Assembly: GCA_016209325.1 (NCBI GenBank)
Contig: JACQWJ010000011.1
Span: 1-34,551, forward strand
Source: Candidatus Uhrbacteria bacterium
Lineage (GTDB): Bacteria > Patescibacteriota > Patescibacteriia > UBA9934 > GWF2-40-263
DNA length: 34,551 nt
Direction: 5' to 3'
Shown here one piece after another: positions 8,678 through 16,867 of this stretch. Each line of letters opens with the position of its first letter. Position 1 is the stretch's first letter. The notes beneath the pieces are model-generated. The model saw only the letters and a program-made list of their open reading frames with translations, searched no databases and was not told the DNA's origin. Both the position numbers and the translations under genes were made by a program.

Positions 8678-9499
8678 ATGACAACTCATACGCTGTCTGG
8701 AATCCGCATGGACGACCTGTCCTCGGAAGAATTGGACATCCACCTGCGTGGGTGGCTTGCGGGAACGGAGGGGCGCATGATCGCGACTCCCAATCCCGAA
8801 TTTCTCCTGCAAAGCCGGCGGGACCCGGCCTTCCAGGCGCTCCTGAACGGGAGCGACTTGTCCCTTCCGGACGGCGTGGGCCTCTGCTACGCGATCGCGG
8901 CAAGCGGTACGGAGCGTCTCCAGTACCGCCACACGGGCGTCGATGTCCTCCTCCATTTGGCAGCATTGTGCCAGGAGATGCATGTCCCCCTTCTTTTGTT
9001 GGGAGGAGGTCCGGGAAGCGCAGAGGGAACGGCGGAATACCTGAAACAAGCCGTTCCCGGCATTTCCGTTTTTGCCACCGATCCTGGAACGATTGAAGGA
9101 AATACCGTCTCCGTGTCCATTTCTGGAGAATTGATTGAATTCATGAACCGTTTGCACCCAACCGTGCTCGCCGTGGGATTGGGGCAGGGAAAGCAGGAGC
9201 GCTTCATTCGAGATGTTCTTCCCTTCGTTCCCTCGGTCCGTATCGCGATCGGTGTCGGGGGGGCGCTCGACATGTTGAGCGGCGGACGACCGCGCGCTCC
9301 GCTTGGCTGGCGGAGGGCGGGCTTTGAGTGGCTGTGGCGACTCTGGATCGAACCGAGGCGCGCGCGCCGCATTCTCCGGGCCAGTGTCGTCTTTCCGACC
9401 GTCGTCGCTTGGGGTAAACTACGAGAAGGCGGCTTCCTTTCAGCCTGCGGCCGCGTGTTTCAAGAAATCATCCGCCAATGGAAAAACGCTTCGTTATGA
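8678..9499 (+). CDS. WecG/TagA/CpsF family glycosyltransferase
   Basis: 273 aa from ATG 8678. The family (GT26) transfers N-acetylmannosamine or related sugars to a lipid-linked precursor in surface glycan synthesis. Family marks are clear: MIATPNPEFLLQSRRDPAF, DLSLPDGVGLCYA, the GVDVLLHL segment, PLLLLGGGPGSAEGTAEYL, LAVGLGQGKQERFI and GVGGALDMLSGGRPRAP, ending with GFEWLWRLWIEPRRARR. A membrane-associated cytoplasmic location is typical. Its stop overlaps the start of gltX (ATGA), so a glycan enzyme and a tRNA synthetase share a transcript. The substrate cannot be fixed. Confidence 0.9.
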   Translation: MTTHTLSGIRMDDLSSEELDIHLRGWLAGTEGRMIATPNPEFLLQSRRDPAFQALLNGSDLSLPDGVGLCYAIAASGTERLQYRHTGVDVLLHLAALCQEMHVPLLLLGGGPGSAEGTAEYLKQAVPGISVFATDPGTIEGNTVSVSISGELIEFMNRLHPTVLAVGLGQGKQERFIRDVLPFVPSVRIAIGVGGALDMLSGGRPRAPLGWRRAGFEWLWRLWIEPRRARRILRASVVFPTVVAWGKLREGGFLSACGRVFQEIIRQWKNASL

Positions 9500-10968
9500 A
9501 CGTAAGAACGCGCATCGCGCCGTCACCGACCGGATATATGCATATCGGCACCCTGCGTACCGTCATGTACGATTATTTTCTGGCGCGCCAGCACGGCGGA
9601 CAGTTTATCGTGCGTATTGAGGATACGGACCAGGCGCGGCTCGTCCCGGATGCGCTTGAAGGGCTTTTGAAAACATTCGTTAAACTTGGAATCGATTACG
9701 ACGAAGGCCCTGTGCTTCAGACAGACGGATCCCTTGTCGAAAAAGGAGCATTCGGCCCATATATCCAGTCAAAACGTCTCGACGTGTACCGGCCGTACGT
9801 GGAGCAGCTGCTCGCCGCCGGCCACGCGTACGTGTGTTTCTGCTCGAAAGAGCGGCTCGAAGAAATGCGCGAGGCCCAGACGGCAGCCAAAATGACGCCG
9901 AAGTACGACCGCCGCTGCCTCGGGCTCCCCGCGGACGAAGTAGCGAAACGGCTCGCGGCCGGGGAAGCGCACGTGGTCCGAATGAAGATTCCAGAAGGAA
10001 CTGTCGCGTTCGACGACGCGATCCGCGGCCGCATCGCGTTCAATCTCTCGGACGTGGACGACCAGATCATTTTGAAGTCCGACGGATTTGCCTCGTATCA
10101 CCTCGCAGTCGTTGTCGACGACCATCTGATGCAGATATCTCATGTCCTTCGCGGGGAAGAGTGGATTTCATCGACACCAAAACAGATCGTGCTACACGAC
10201 ATGCTGGGCTGGGACATGCCAACCTACGCGCACGTGCCCCTTATCCTGAATCCGGACAAAACGAAGCTGTCCAAGCGCAAGGGCGACGTTTCCGTCGACA
10301 GCTTTCTCGCAAAAGGATATGTACCGGAAGCGCTCATAAATTTCATCAGCACGCTCGGGTTCAATCCAAAGGGAGATCAGGAGATCTACACGCGCGAGGA
10401 GTTGGTAAAACTTTTCGATTTGTCAAAAGTCCATTCGAGCGGAGCTGTGATGAACATGGAAAAACTCGACTGGATGAACGCGCAGTACCTACGGGCCATG
10501 GATCCGAGAGCCCTCGCAGAACGTGTCCGACCGTTCCTGGAAGCGGATGAGGTGTCCATGGATTCCGAACGGCTGATCAAAATCTGTACCGTTGAAAAAG
10601 AACGCCTCGTCCGTCTAACGGACATTAAAGAAAAAGTAGGGCCCTATATATCGCTCGCTCCGTACGAGTCGAGTCTTCTTGTGTGGAAAAAATCCACCAA
10701 AGAAGAGGCCGTGAGCATTCTTACAAATCTCATTCCCGTGGTTTCTGTCCTCGATGAGGCGACGATGACTTCCTTGGCATTGATCGAAGCTGAGCTGAGG
10801 GAGTATATTGAGCAAAACCAGCTACAGAACGGACCCGTTCTCTGGCCCCTGCGTGTCGCGCTTTCGGGGCTGGCCGCTTCCCCGAGCCCGTTCGAGCTCC
10901 TGTGGGTACTTGGGCGCGAAGAAGCGGTGCGACGCTTAGAGACTGCTCTTGGTCTTCTACAAGGATAA
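9496..10968 (+). CDS. gltX: Glutamate-tRNA ligase
   Basis: 490 aa. It charges tRNA(Glu), and often tRNA(Gln) when no GlnRS is present, with glutamate. The class I HIGH motif appears as HIGTLRTVMYDYFLAR after RIAPSPTGYM, and KMSKS as KLSKRKGDVSVDSF (~260). The anticodon-binding region fills the C-terminal half. Start choice: ATG 9496 gives the sequence MNVRTRIAPS and a 4-nt ATGA overlap with the upstream stop; the track start 9478 would add six residues. The spacing to the next gene is 6 nt. Confidence 0.95.
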   Translation: MNVRTRIAPSPTGYMHIGTLRTVMYDYFLARQHGGQFIVRIEDTDQARLVPDALEGLLKTFVKLGIDYDEGPVLQTDGSLVEKGAFGPYIQSKRLDVYRPYVEQLLAAGHAYVCFCSKERLEEMREAQTAAKMTPKYDRRCLGLPADEVAKRLAAGEAHVVRMKIPEGTVAFDDAIRGRIAFNLSDVDDQIILKSDGFASYHLAVVVDDHLMQISHVLRGEEWISSTPKQIVLHDMLGWDMPTYAHVPLILNPDKTKLSKRKGDVSVDSFLAKGYVPEALINFISTLGFNPKGDQEIYTREELVKLFDLSKVHSSGAVMNMEKLDWMNAQYLRAMDPRALAERVRPFLEADEVSMDSERLIKICTVEKERLVRLTDIKEKVGPYISLAPYESSLLVWKKSTKEEAVSILTNLIPVVSVLDEATMTSLALIEAELREYIEQNQLQNGPVLWPLRVALSGLAASPSPFELLWVLGREEAVRRLETALGLLQG

Positions 10969-10974
10969 CTTCGT

Positions 10975-12189
10975 ATGCGTCTGACCCCCCGCCGCGCGTT
11001 GGCGACTTTTCTCACCTTGACGACGCTCGGCCTCGGACCGGCTTCCTCTTTCGTTTCGGCAGCGGAGGACGTGGACCAGATCAGTGACGAGATTGACCAA
11101 AAGAAGAGTCACATCGACCAGCTGAACCGGCAAATCGACCAGTACCGCGACAAGATCGAACAGAAGCATACCGAAGCCGTCACCCTGAACGGAGAAATGG
11201 AACTCCTTGACAATCGTGTGGCCAAGACGGAGCTCGAGATCGAGGCGGCCCGCGAGTCGATCGATGCCACGAACCGCGAACTGGTGCTCATCGAAATGCA
11301 GATCAGCGAGGTGGAACGGAGCCTAGCCACCCAGCGCGAGCTCCTGAAGGACGTCCTGCGGCAGGTCGAGCAGTCAGACCAGCATTCCACGATCGAGCTC
11401 CTGTTCGGCAACGATTCTTTTTCCGACCTATTCGACCAACTCGAGTACCTGGAAATCGTAAACGACGAGCTGCGCCAGACGCTCGAAACCGCGAAGGCGT
11501 CAAAGCAGTCCTTGCTCGCATTCCGAGGCGACCAGGAGGCCAAGAAAGCATCCCTGGAAGAGCTCTCAAGCGAACTTGAGGCGAAGATGGAACAGTTGGA
11601 ACGCGAACTACAGGCGAAGGAGACACTGATTGTCCAAACCAAGGCCTCTGAAGCCGAGTTCAAAAACCTGCTCGCCGAGCTGAAGGAGGAGCAGCAAGGC
11701 ATCAACAACCAGATCGCGGCACTGCAGGAAACACTCGAACGTCGCCTGTACGAGAACGGTACCATCGACGACAGCATTTCTACCCTGTCCTGGCCGTTCA
11801 ACGCGACCAAGGGCATCTCCGCCACGTTCCATGACCGTTCCTATCCGTTCCGCCACCTGTTCGAGCACTCAGGCATCGACCTGCCAACGAACGTCGGAAC
11901 GACCGTCGGCTCTGCGGCGCCCGGCTACGTGGCCTGGGCCCGGGAAGGCAAAGGCTATGGCTACTACGTCATGGTGATCCACGCCAACAGACTCGCGACC
12001 ATCTACGCGCACCTGTCCAAGATCCTCGTCGAACAAGATCAGTTCGTGGCGCGCGGGCAGGCTGTGGGCCTGAGCGGCGGCAAGCCAGGCATGGCCGGAG
12101 CAGGACTCTCCACCGGTCCACACCTACACTTCGAGGTTCGCGAGGACGGCATTCCGGTAAACCCTTTGAATTATCTTGACGCTGACTAG
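10975..12189 (+). CDS. EnvC/NlpD-like M23 (LytM) peptidase with coiled coil
   Basis: 404 aa. A signal peptide (~1-30, RRALATFLTLTTLGLGPASS, ending SAA) exports it. Residues ~30-255 are a long heptad-rich coiled coil (DQISDEIDQKKSHIDQLNRQ). A LytM domain (~270-400) carries the zinc ligands in HSGIDLP (HxxxD) and the catalytic HLHFEV motif, so it should be an active peptidoglycan endopeptidase, unlike the degenerate EnvC. In other bacteria such proteins dock with FtsEX during division, but ftsE/ftsX are not here. The closely spaced 66-aa membrane protein follows 8 nt downstream. Confidence 0.9.
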   Translation: MRLTPRRALATFLTLTTLGLGPASSFVSAAEDVDQISDEIDQKKSHIDQLNRQIDQYRDKIEQKHTEAVTLNGEMELLDNRVAKTELEIEAARESIDATNRELVLIEMQISEVERSLATQRELLKDVLRQVEQSDQHSTIELLFGNDSFSDLFDQLEYLEIVNDELRQTLETAKASKQSLLAFRGDQEAKKASLEELSSELEAKMEQLERELQAKETLIVQTKASEAEFKNLLAELKEEQQGINNQIAALQETLERRLYENGTIDDSISTLSWPFNATKGISATFHDRSYPFRHLFEHSGIDLPTNVGTTVGSAAPGYVAWAREGKGYGYYVMVIHANRLATIYAHLSKILVEQDQFVARGQAVGLSGGKPGMAGAGLSTGPHLHFEVREDGIPVNPLNYLDAD

Positions 12190-12197
12190 CGCCCCCT

Positions 12198-12398
12198 ATG
12201 CTCTTCTGGATGAAAATATTCGGCTGGTTTTTCTTCGCCGTCCCGCTCGTCGCCTACGTCGTGTTCTCGATCTGGATGATCAAGGAAGCGACCAAGGACG
12301 ACGAGAACGTGGGGATCTTCTTCAACCTCATGTTCGTTCTCTGGGTGATCGGGGCAGGCATCCTCGGCCTCAGCTACCTCGTGGATGTGACGGGATAA
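12198..12398 (+). CDS. Small two-helix membrane protein
   Basis: 66 aa, ATG 12198. Two predicted TM helices (IFGWFFFAVPLVAYVVFSIWMI and IFFNLMFVLWVIGAGILGLSYLV) are joined by a short charged loop, KEATKDDENVG. It follows the M23 peptidase gene by 8 nt and ends the plus-strand cluster. No family is recognised. An accessory of the peptidase or the envelope is possible from position only. Confidence 0.65.
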   Translation: MLFWMKIFGWFFFAVPLVAYVVFSIWMIKEATKDDENVGIFFNLMFVLWVIGAGILGLSYLVDVTG

Positions 12399-12670
12399 GG
12401 ATGGTCCCTATGCCGAGACAGTCCTTATGAACACCTATGATGTTCTCAATCAAAATTCGGCCCCAAAGACCGTTTCATTGGCGGCGATGACGTCCAGACT
12501 CCACAAACCCACATGGGCTTCACGTCGCACCATGGCGTCGCCGTGTTATACGACGAAGTGGAATGACCTCCCAAGAGTAACCTGACGAGAGAGGAGGGAG
12601 CGACGCCTGGTTCACCCAAAAAGAAACAAACACTATGAGTCGTACAATGTATCTTATACGAACTTTACAG
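12399..12670. other. Gene-poor convergent gap with a protein-like frame remnant
   Basis: This 272-nt gap lies between convergent genes. A 51-codon ORF begins at ATG 12427. A different + frame (about 12441-12566, no ATG at its start) reads KFGPKDRFIGGDD... HMGFTSHHGVAVLYDE and stops, which looks more like real protein than random sequence. An imperfect hairpin AAGGATGGTC / GACAGTCCTT near 12396-12426 has no U run. Near 12610-12660 the minus strand has T-rich sequence that may end ftsQ. Nothing firmer can be supported. Confidence 0.35.
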
Positions 12671-13612
12671 TCATTTGTAATACACGTAGTCCCCGAAGCG
12701 GACGTCCACGTACTGGAGGCGGGACGGGTCGGGAACGCGTTCCCGGAGGACGACGGCGAGGTTGTCGGCCTGCGAATCGATGGGCAGCGCGGGATCGAAC
12801 AGGACCGCGTATCCAGCCTCCGTGAACGCCGTCATCCATGTCCCAATACGAGGGTCTGTGGCGCACCGCTCCACGGAAATCCCCAATGTTTTCAAACGCT
12901 CGACAAACTGACGGATAGATGCCAGTCGGACCTCCGGAAGTAGTTCGTCGCCGATCGCGACGGGCTGGGCGGAAGTGTCCTCACATGCGACCAAGGGGAG
13001 TGTTCCGGCAGACGTGTCCTGGCCCGCGCGGAAGGGGCCGTAAAGGGGAGGAGGAGAAAGCAGTTCGGTCCGCTCATCGAGAGATACCTCCCGTAAGGCG
13101 ATCCCCCGAGCATCGAGAAGATAGGTGTGTTCCCCGGAACTCCACAGAGAGACGGCGGTCTTTTCGGCGACGGACACGACCACCTCGGGCGGTTTAAGCG
13201 CGATCTCCACCTGTTCAAATACAAACTGCTTCCGAAGTTCCGCATCAAGCGCTGTGGTCTGAAACAGCAAACGGTGACGCGCTTTGAAGAACAGCCAACG
13301 GTCCTTGTTCAGATATTCCTCAACGACCGAGCGAATGGCCTGCGGGCGGATGGTCTGTGTTCCCTCAATGCGAACCGACGTCAGGAGGAATCGGGGAGAC
13401 GTCAAGAGAAAACTTGTGAGGGCGACCATGACTCCCAGGCCGATACCGGCTGCCGTCAACGAAAGGGTTCGCCAGTGGGAAGGGAGACGATTGGAAAAAT
13501 AGGGATTTTGAAAGGAACGCGCCCGATAGCGGGAGAGGTGGACGCGTCGCGCATGGTTGCGACGCTTGCGGACCGGAGCGGCGGAAAACACCATACGAGA
13601 AACGGGAAACAC
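12671..13612 (-). CDS. ftsQ: Cell-division protein FtsQ/DivIB-like
   Basis: 313 aa from ATG 13612 (ATG 13594 possible). A basic cytoplasmic N-terminus of ~45 residues precedes one TM helix (~50-72, LSLTAAGIGLGVMVALTSFLL). A POTRA domain follows (FLLTSVRIEGTQTIRPQAIRSVVEEYLNKDRWLFF), then the FtsQ domain (VFEQVEIALKPPEVVVSVAEKTAVSLW, YLLDARGIAL) and a C-terminal segment ending LQYVDVRFGDYVYYK, which resembles the usual DLRY.DG terminal pattern. It should act in the septal FtsQBL subcomplex. It is the last gene of the greA-lysS transcription unit and is not beside ftsA/ftsZ here. Confidence 0.85.
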   Translation of the reverse strand: MFPVSRMVFSAAPVRKRRNHARRVHLSRYRARSFQNPYFSNRLPSHWRTLSLTAAGIGLGVMVALTSFLLTSPRFLLTSVRIEGTQTIRPQAIRSVVEEYLNKDRWLFFKARHRLLFQTTALDAELRKQFVFEQVEIALKPPEVVVSVAEKTAVSLWSSGEHTYLLDARGIALREVSLDERTELLSPPPLYGPFRAGQDTSAGTLPLVACEDTSAQPVAIGDELLPEVRLASIRQFVERLKTLGISVERCATDPRIGTWMTAFTEAGYAVLFDPALPIDSQADNLAVVLRERVPDPSRLQYVDVRFGDYVYYK

Positions 13613-13633
13613 GTGCAGTGTCTCCCACCGAAG

Positions 13634-14029
13634 TTAGACGGAAGGCGGCGACGGAGCGAGACGGGACAGGCGCCGCATGGGAATCGGCAAAGAGGCGGCG
13701 GACAGCCAGCTGGTCAGGTGGTCCGACAGGGCATCTTGGTCGTGGCCGATCGCGATCGTCTCCGGACCGACCTGGCGCACGACTGCATATTCCCCCAGTG
13801 TTTCGTCACCCAAGACCGCTTCATCCACGAGGGAAAGTGCACGGACAGCGTCCAAGCGATCGGCTTCGGTGTGCTGGGGTGGTCTACCCTTCAGGACCTG
13901 AACAGTTATGTCTCTGGCCACGACGACTACGAGACGGTCCCCGAGCAGACGGGCTTGCCGCAGGAAGGACACATGACCGGCGTGAATGCCGTCAAAGGTT
14001 CCAAAGACGAGAATGGTGTGGGAGGACAT
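13634..14029 (-). CDS. RibL/TagD-like cytidylyltransferase (nucleotidyl transferase)
   Basis: 131 aa from ATG 14029; the ORF track extends back into lysS, which is not needed. The HxGH nucleotidyltransferase signature is intact: VFGTFDGIHAGHVSFLRQAR, then GDRLVVVVARD and KGRPPQHTEADR. The usual C-terminal ISST/RTS motif is not obvious. Relatives include glycerol-3-phosphate cytidylyltransferase (TagD) and archaeal FAD synthetase (RibL), so nucleotidyl transfer from ATP or CTP to a phosphorylated small molecule is likely; the substrate is unknown. It lies 19 nt after lysS and 21 nt before ftsQ. Confidence 0.8.
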   Translation of the reverse strand: MSSHTILVFGTFDGIHAGHVSFLRQARLLGDRLVVVVARDITVQVLKGRPPQHTEADRLDAVRALSLVDEAVLGDETLGEYAVVRQVGPETIAIGHDQDALSDHLTSWLSAASLPIPMRRLSRLAPSPPSV

Positions 14030-14048
14030 AGCAGTGGAACCACGCGCC

Positions 14049-15557
14049 CTACACGGTCTCGGATGTCTCTTCGATCGGTCGTGGACGAAGAGTGGGAAAC
14101 AGGATGACTTCTTTAAGGGAGGCGGCGCCAGTAACGAGAGCAGCCAGGCGGTCGATGCCAATGCCCATGCCCGCCGCAGGTGGCATCCCATGTTCGAGCG
14201 CGGTCAGAAATGCTTCGTCAAAATGTTGGGCTTCCTCACTTCCCTGCTCGCGCAGGGTCTGTTGGTCGAGGAAGCGGGCCCGCTGGTCGATGGGGTCGTT
14301 GAGTTCATGGTAATAGGCGTTGATAATCTCGGCGCCCCCGATGATGAGCTGGGCACAGGCGCTCTTCGTCGAATCGTCCGGATGCCGACGTGTCAGGGGC
14401 TTCAATACAACAGGGTAGTCAAAAACCCAAACGGGACCCTCAAGGGCTGCACGCGCGGTTTTCTTGTACAGCTGGTCGTAATGCTCTCCCAACCCAACGC
14501 AACCGGAAAAGTCCACATCGAGCCCGTGTTCGCGAACCGCGGCAACGAGCGAGACAGAGTCACGATAGGCGTCAATATCGATGCCGCACGCCTCAAGAAT
14601 CGTCTCTCGGAACGTCTTCCTTGGCCAGGCGGAAGCGAAATCCACGGTCGGTCCGGCCTCCTCCTCGGGATGCCACCCCTTCTTCGCCTCAGAAACGGCA
14701 TAGCGCACGAGGTCCTCGAGCAGCGTCAAAAATACCTCCTTGCCGGCGTACGCCCAGTAAAGCTCGATCATGGTGAATTCCGGATTGTGGGCGTAGTCGA
14801 TACCTTCGTTCCGGAAGCAGCGTCCGATTTCGTAGATCTTCTCGAATCCGCCGACGAGTAAGCGCTTGAGGTACAGCTCGGGCGCAATGCGTAGGTAGAG
14901 ATCGACGTCGAGCGCGTTGTGGTGGGTGACGAACGGGCGCGCGCTGGCTCCGCCGGGGATCGCTTGGAGCATGGGCGTCTCGACCTCGAGAAACCCACGC
15001 TCGTCCAAGAAGCAACGCATGGCGGACACGAGACGGGAACGGGCGACGAAGCGCTGGCGGACGTCCGGATGCGAAAGCAGGTCGAGCTCGCGCTGGCGGT
15101 AGCGGGTTTCCACGTCCTGAAGACCGTGCCATTTTTCGGGCAGGGGACGAAGGGACTTGCCGATGATCCGAACGGATGCGACCAGGAGGGAATGTTCTCC
15201 TTTTTGGGTAGTAAAGGGTGTTCCGCACATTTCGAGAAAATCCCCCATGTCCGCGACGGCGTGGAAAAACGCGTAGGTGTCGCCCAGCTGATCCCGCTTC
15301 AGGACTCCCTGCACGCGCCCCGTCTCATCTTCCAGATGGAGAAACGTCAACCCGCCATGCCGGCGGATCGTGCGGACGCGGCCCGCCAAGGTGAACGCCG
15401 GAGTGCCTTCGCCTTGGGCTTCCGCCGTTTCGTACGCGTCCAAAAACGCCGCGACGGTATGGGACCTGGCCGTGACGGCCGGATACGGATCCGAACCGGC
15501 GGCCACAAGTGCCTCCAGGCGGGATCGCCGCACCTCCTCTTCCTCAATCTCTGCCAT
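14049..15557 (-). CDS. lysS: Class II lysine-tRNA ligase
   Basis: 502 aa from ATG 15557, 9 nt after the greA stop. It attaches lysine to tRNA(Lys). An N-terminal OB-fold anticodon-binding domain (~50-145, FTLAGRVRTIRRHGGLTFLHLED) precedes the class II catalytic core. Motif 1 lies in FLDERGFLEVETPML. Motif 2 is CFRNEGIDYAHNPEFTMIEL. Motif 3 is GMGIGIDRLAALVTG near the C-terminus. Length and motif order are normal for bacterial LysS. The greA-lysS pairing is common in bacteria. Confidence 0.96.
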   Translation of the reverse strand: MAEIEEEEVRRSRLEALVAAGSDPYPAVTARSHTVAAFLDAYETAEAQGEGTPAFTLAGRVRTIRRHGGLTFLHLEDETGRVQGVLKRDQLGDTYAFFHAVADMGDFLEMCGTPFTTQKGEHSLLVASVRIIGKSLRPLPEKWHGLQDVETRYRQRELDLLSHPDVRQRFVARSRLVSAMRCFLDERGFLEVETPMLQAIPGGASARPFVTHHNALDVDLYLRIAPELYLKRLLVGGFEKIYEIGRCFRNEGIDYAHNPEFTMIELYWAYAGKEVFLTLLEDLVRYAVSEAKKGWHPEEEAGPTVDFASAWPRKTFRETILEACGIDIDAYRDSVSLVAAVREHGLDVDFSGCVGLGEHYDQLYKKTARAALEGPVWVFDYPVVLKPLTRRHPDDSTKSACAQLIIGGAEIINAYYHELNDPIDQRARFLDQQTLREQGSEEAQHFDEAFLTALEHGMPPAAGMGIGIDRLAALVTGAASLKEVILFPTLRPRPIEETSETV

Positions 15558-15566
15558 ATGAAGCAA

Positions 15567-16022
15567 TTAGAGAATCTCAATCACACGATAGGTTACAGAT
15601 CCCGACGGGAGTTGCACATCTGCCATCTCTCCGACCGCCAGCCCGAGAAGCGCCTGACCCAACGGGGATTCGTTGCTGATCTTGGCCTCGAGAGGGTTGG
15701 CCTCTTGGGAACCCACAATTTCATAGGTTTTGTGCTGTCCATTCAACTCGACCACGAAGCGCGTGCCAAGCGAGACTATGTTCCCGCCCCGCTTCTCTTC
15801 GACGAGCACGACATCCTTCAACATGTCAGTAAGTTCGACGATGCGGGTTTCGTTCAGCGCCTGCTGGTCCTTGGCCTCATGATACTCAAAATTTTCGGAG
15901 ATGTCCCCGAGTTCCTTGGCCGCTTCGAGCTTGGAGGCGATGTCCCGTCGCACGGCGGTCTTGCGGCGTTGCAGTTCTTCGCGCAACACCTCCAATCCGT
16001 GGCTGGAAATAAACGTGGGCAT
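15567..16022 (-). CDS. greA: Transcript cleavage factor GreA
   Basis: 151 aa from ATG 16022. It rescues backtracked RNA polymerase by stimulating cleavage of the nascent transcript. The N-terminal coiled-coil hairpin (~5-75) carries the acidic tip in AKELGDISENFEYHEAKDQQ, with the D..E pair needed for cleavage. The C-terminal FKBP-like domain includes YEIVGSQEANPLEAKISNES and PLGQALLGLAVGE, the standard GreA pattern. A good promoter lies ~120 nt upstream, making greA the first gene of the greA-lysS-cytidylyltransferase-ftsQ unit. Confidence 0.96.
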   Translation of the reverse strand: MPTFISSHGLEVLREELQRRKTAVRRDIASKLEAAKELGDISENFEYHEAKDQQALNETRIVELTDMLKDVVLVEEKRGGNIVSLGTRFVVELNGQHKTYEIVGSQEANPLEAKISNESPLGQALLGLAVGEMADVQLPSGSVTYRVIEIL

Positions 16023-16138
16023 AGTCAATCAATGTGAACGGAAACTTCTGAAAAGACAGGGTTTAGGACTCCCGCATTTGGCTTATTTTCGTTTCAAAAC
16101 GGAAGACCCGTGACAGACAAGGTCACGAGTATGTGAAG

Positions 16139-16167
16139 AGTGTAGAAAAAACGGGCACGCCTGTCAA
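16139..16167 (-). promoter_or_regulatory. Sigma70-type promoter for greA-lysS
   Basis: On the minus strand a perfect TTGACA (16162-16167) is separated by 17 nt from TACACT (16139-16144). The -35 overlaps the stop codon of the upstream AstE-like gene. A small hairpin, GTGAC-N7-GTCAC, lies in the leader around 16111-16128, of unknown meaning. Confidence 0.7.
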
Positions 16168-16853
16168 ACAGGTGGGACGACAGAAACGCGACGTGCTAGA
16201 AACCCTACAGGTTTGCCCACGGCCCAATGTTCCCGCACCTTGGGAAAGACCAAAACACCGTCCAGAGGCAAACGGAAGGGCTTCGTTCCATGGTATCCCA
16301 ACAATGCGCCTTTGACCACGGGCGCGAACGACGCCTGCCCTGCCCCGTCAGCATAGGCAAATCCAGCATTCGAGAGAAGGATAGTTTGTGTCATTTCATA
16401 GACCTCCTGATGTTCCGTCGGCTGGCCGGTGGGATCGCCCGGCGTCATTCCCATATCGCGCAACAGGTCGACGACCGAGCTGACAACCTCTGTGGTCCGC
16501 GAAACGTCCTGAGCCTGCCCGCTTTCATAGCAGATGCCGACAGCCCCGCAGACTTCGGCATATTCGTCGGTGGTCACTGGTTCGCCGCCTCCGAGAATGT
16601 AGGCGGGATCGGTCAGGACCTTGGTTGCCTGTAGCCAGCGGTAGAGGCGAGCGTGCCTCGGAGTGGACTGGCAGACCAAAAAGGACTCGGAAGGCTTGTT
16701 GTGCTTCCCGTCCGCAAGTGCCTCCCGCAAGCGCGTCACGACCTCGACGCCGGTACGTTCGTTGCTGTGCACCCCACCCAGAACAACAAGACGGGGGCCG
16801 TCCGTCGAGGTGGTCATCCGCCAGACGCCTTCCTCGATCATGGAATAAGCCAT
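16164..16853 (-). CDS. AstE/aspartoacylase-like protein, apparently missing part of its active site
   Basis: 229 aa from ATG 16853 (MAYS; ATG 16841 also possible), 14 nt after mrdA. LVVLGGVHSNERTGVEVV matches the first zinc motif (H-x-x-E) of the succinylglutamate desuccinylase/aspartoacylase family of M14-like hydrolases. The family then has a DLNR.F motif and a D.HS/T motif supplying the second histidine. Here ADGKHNKPSESFLVC runs straight on, and neither motif is present, as if some 50-70 residues were lost. The C-terminal part (KPFRLPLDGVLVFPKVREHWAVGKPVGFLAR) looks like the family's barrel domain. Either the enzyme is inactive or this is a divergent subfamily. It ends the mre-mrdA transcription unit. 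Confidence 0.6.
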   Translation of the reverse strand: MAYSMIEEGVWRMTTSTDGPRLVVLGGVHSNERTGVEVVTRLREALADGKHNKPSESFLVCQSTPRHARLYRWLQATKVLTDPAYILGGGEPVTTDEYAEVCGAVGICYESGQAQDVSRTTEVVSSVVDLLRDMGMTPGDPTGQPTEHQEVYEMTQTILLSNAGFAYADGAGQASFAPVVKGALLGYHGTKPFRLPLDGVLVFPKVREHWAVGKPVGFLARRVSVVPPV

Positions 16854-16867
16854 ACATACACAATGGA

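Noticed and set aside
12396-12426. Hairpin AAGGATGGTC/GACAGTCCTT as terminator of the 66-aa gene
   Set aside because: The stem has an internal mismatch and is not followed by a U run.
16111-16128. Hairpin GTGAC-N7-GTCAC in the greA leader as a terminator or riboswitch
   Set aside because: The stem is only 5-6 bp and has no U run on either strand; it may be chance.
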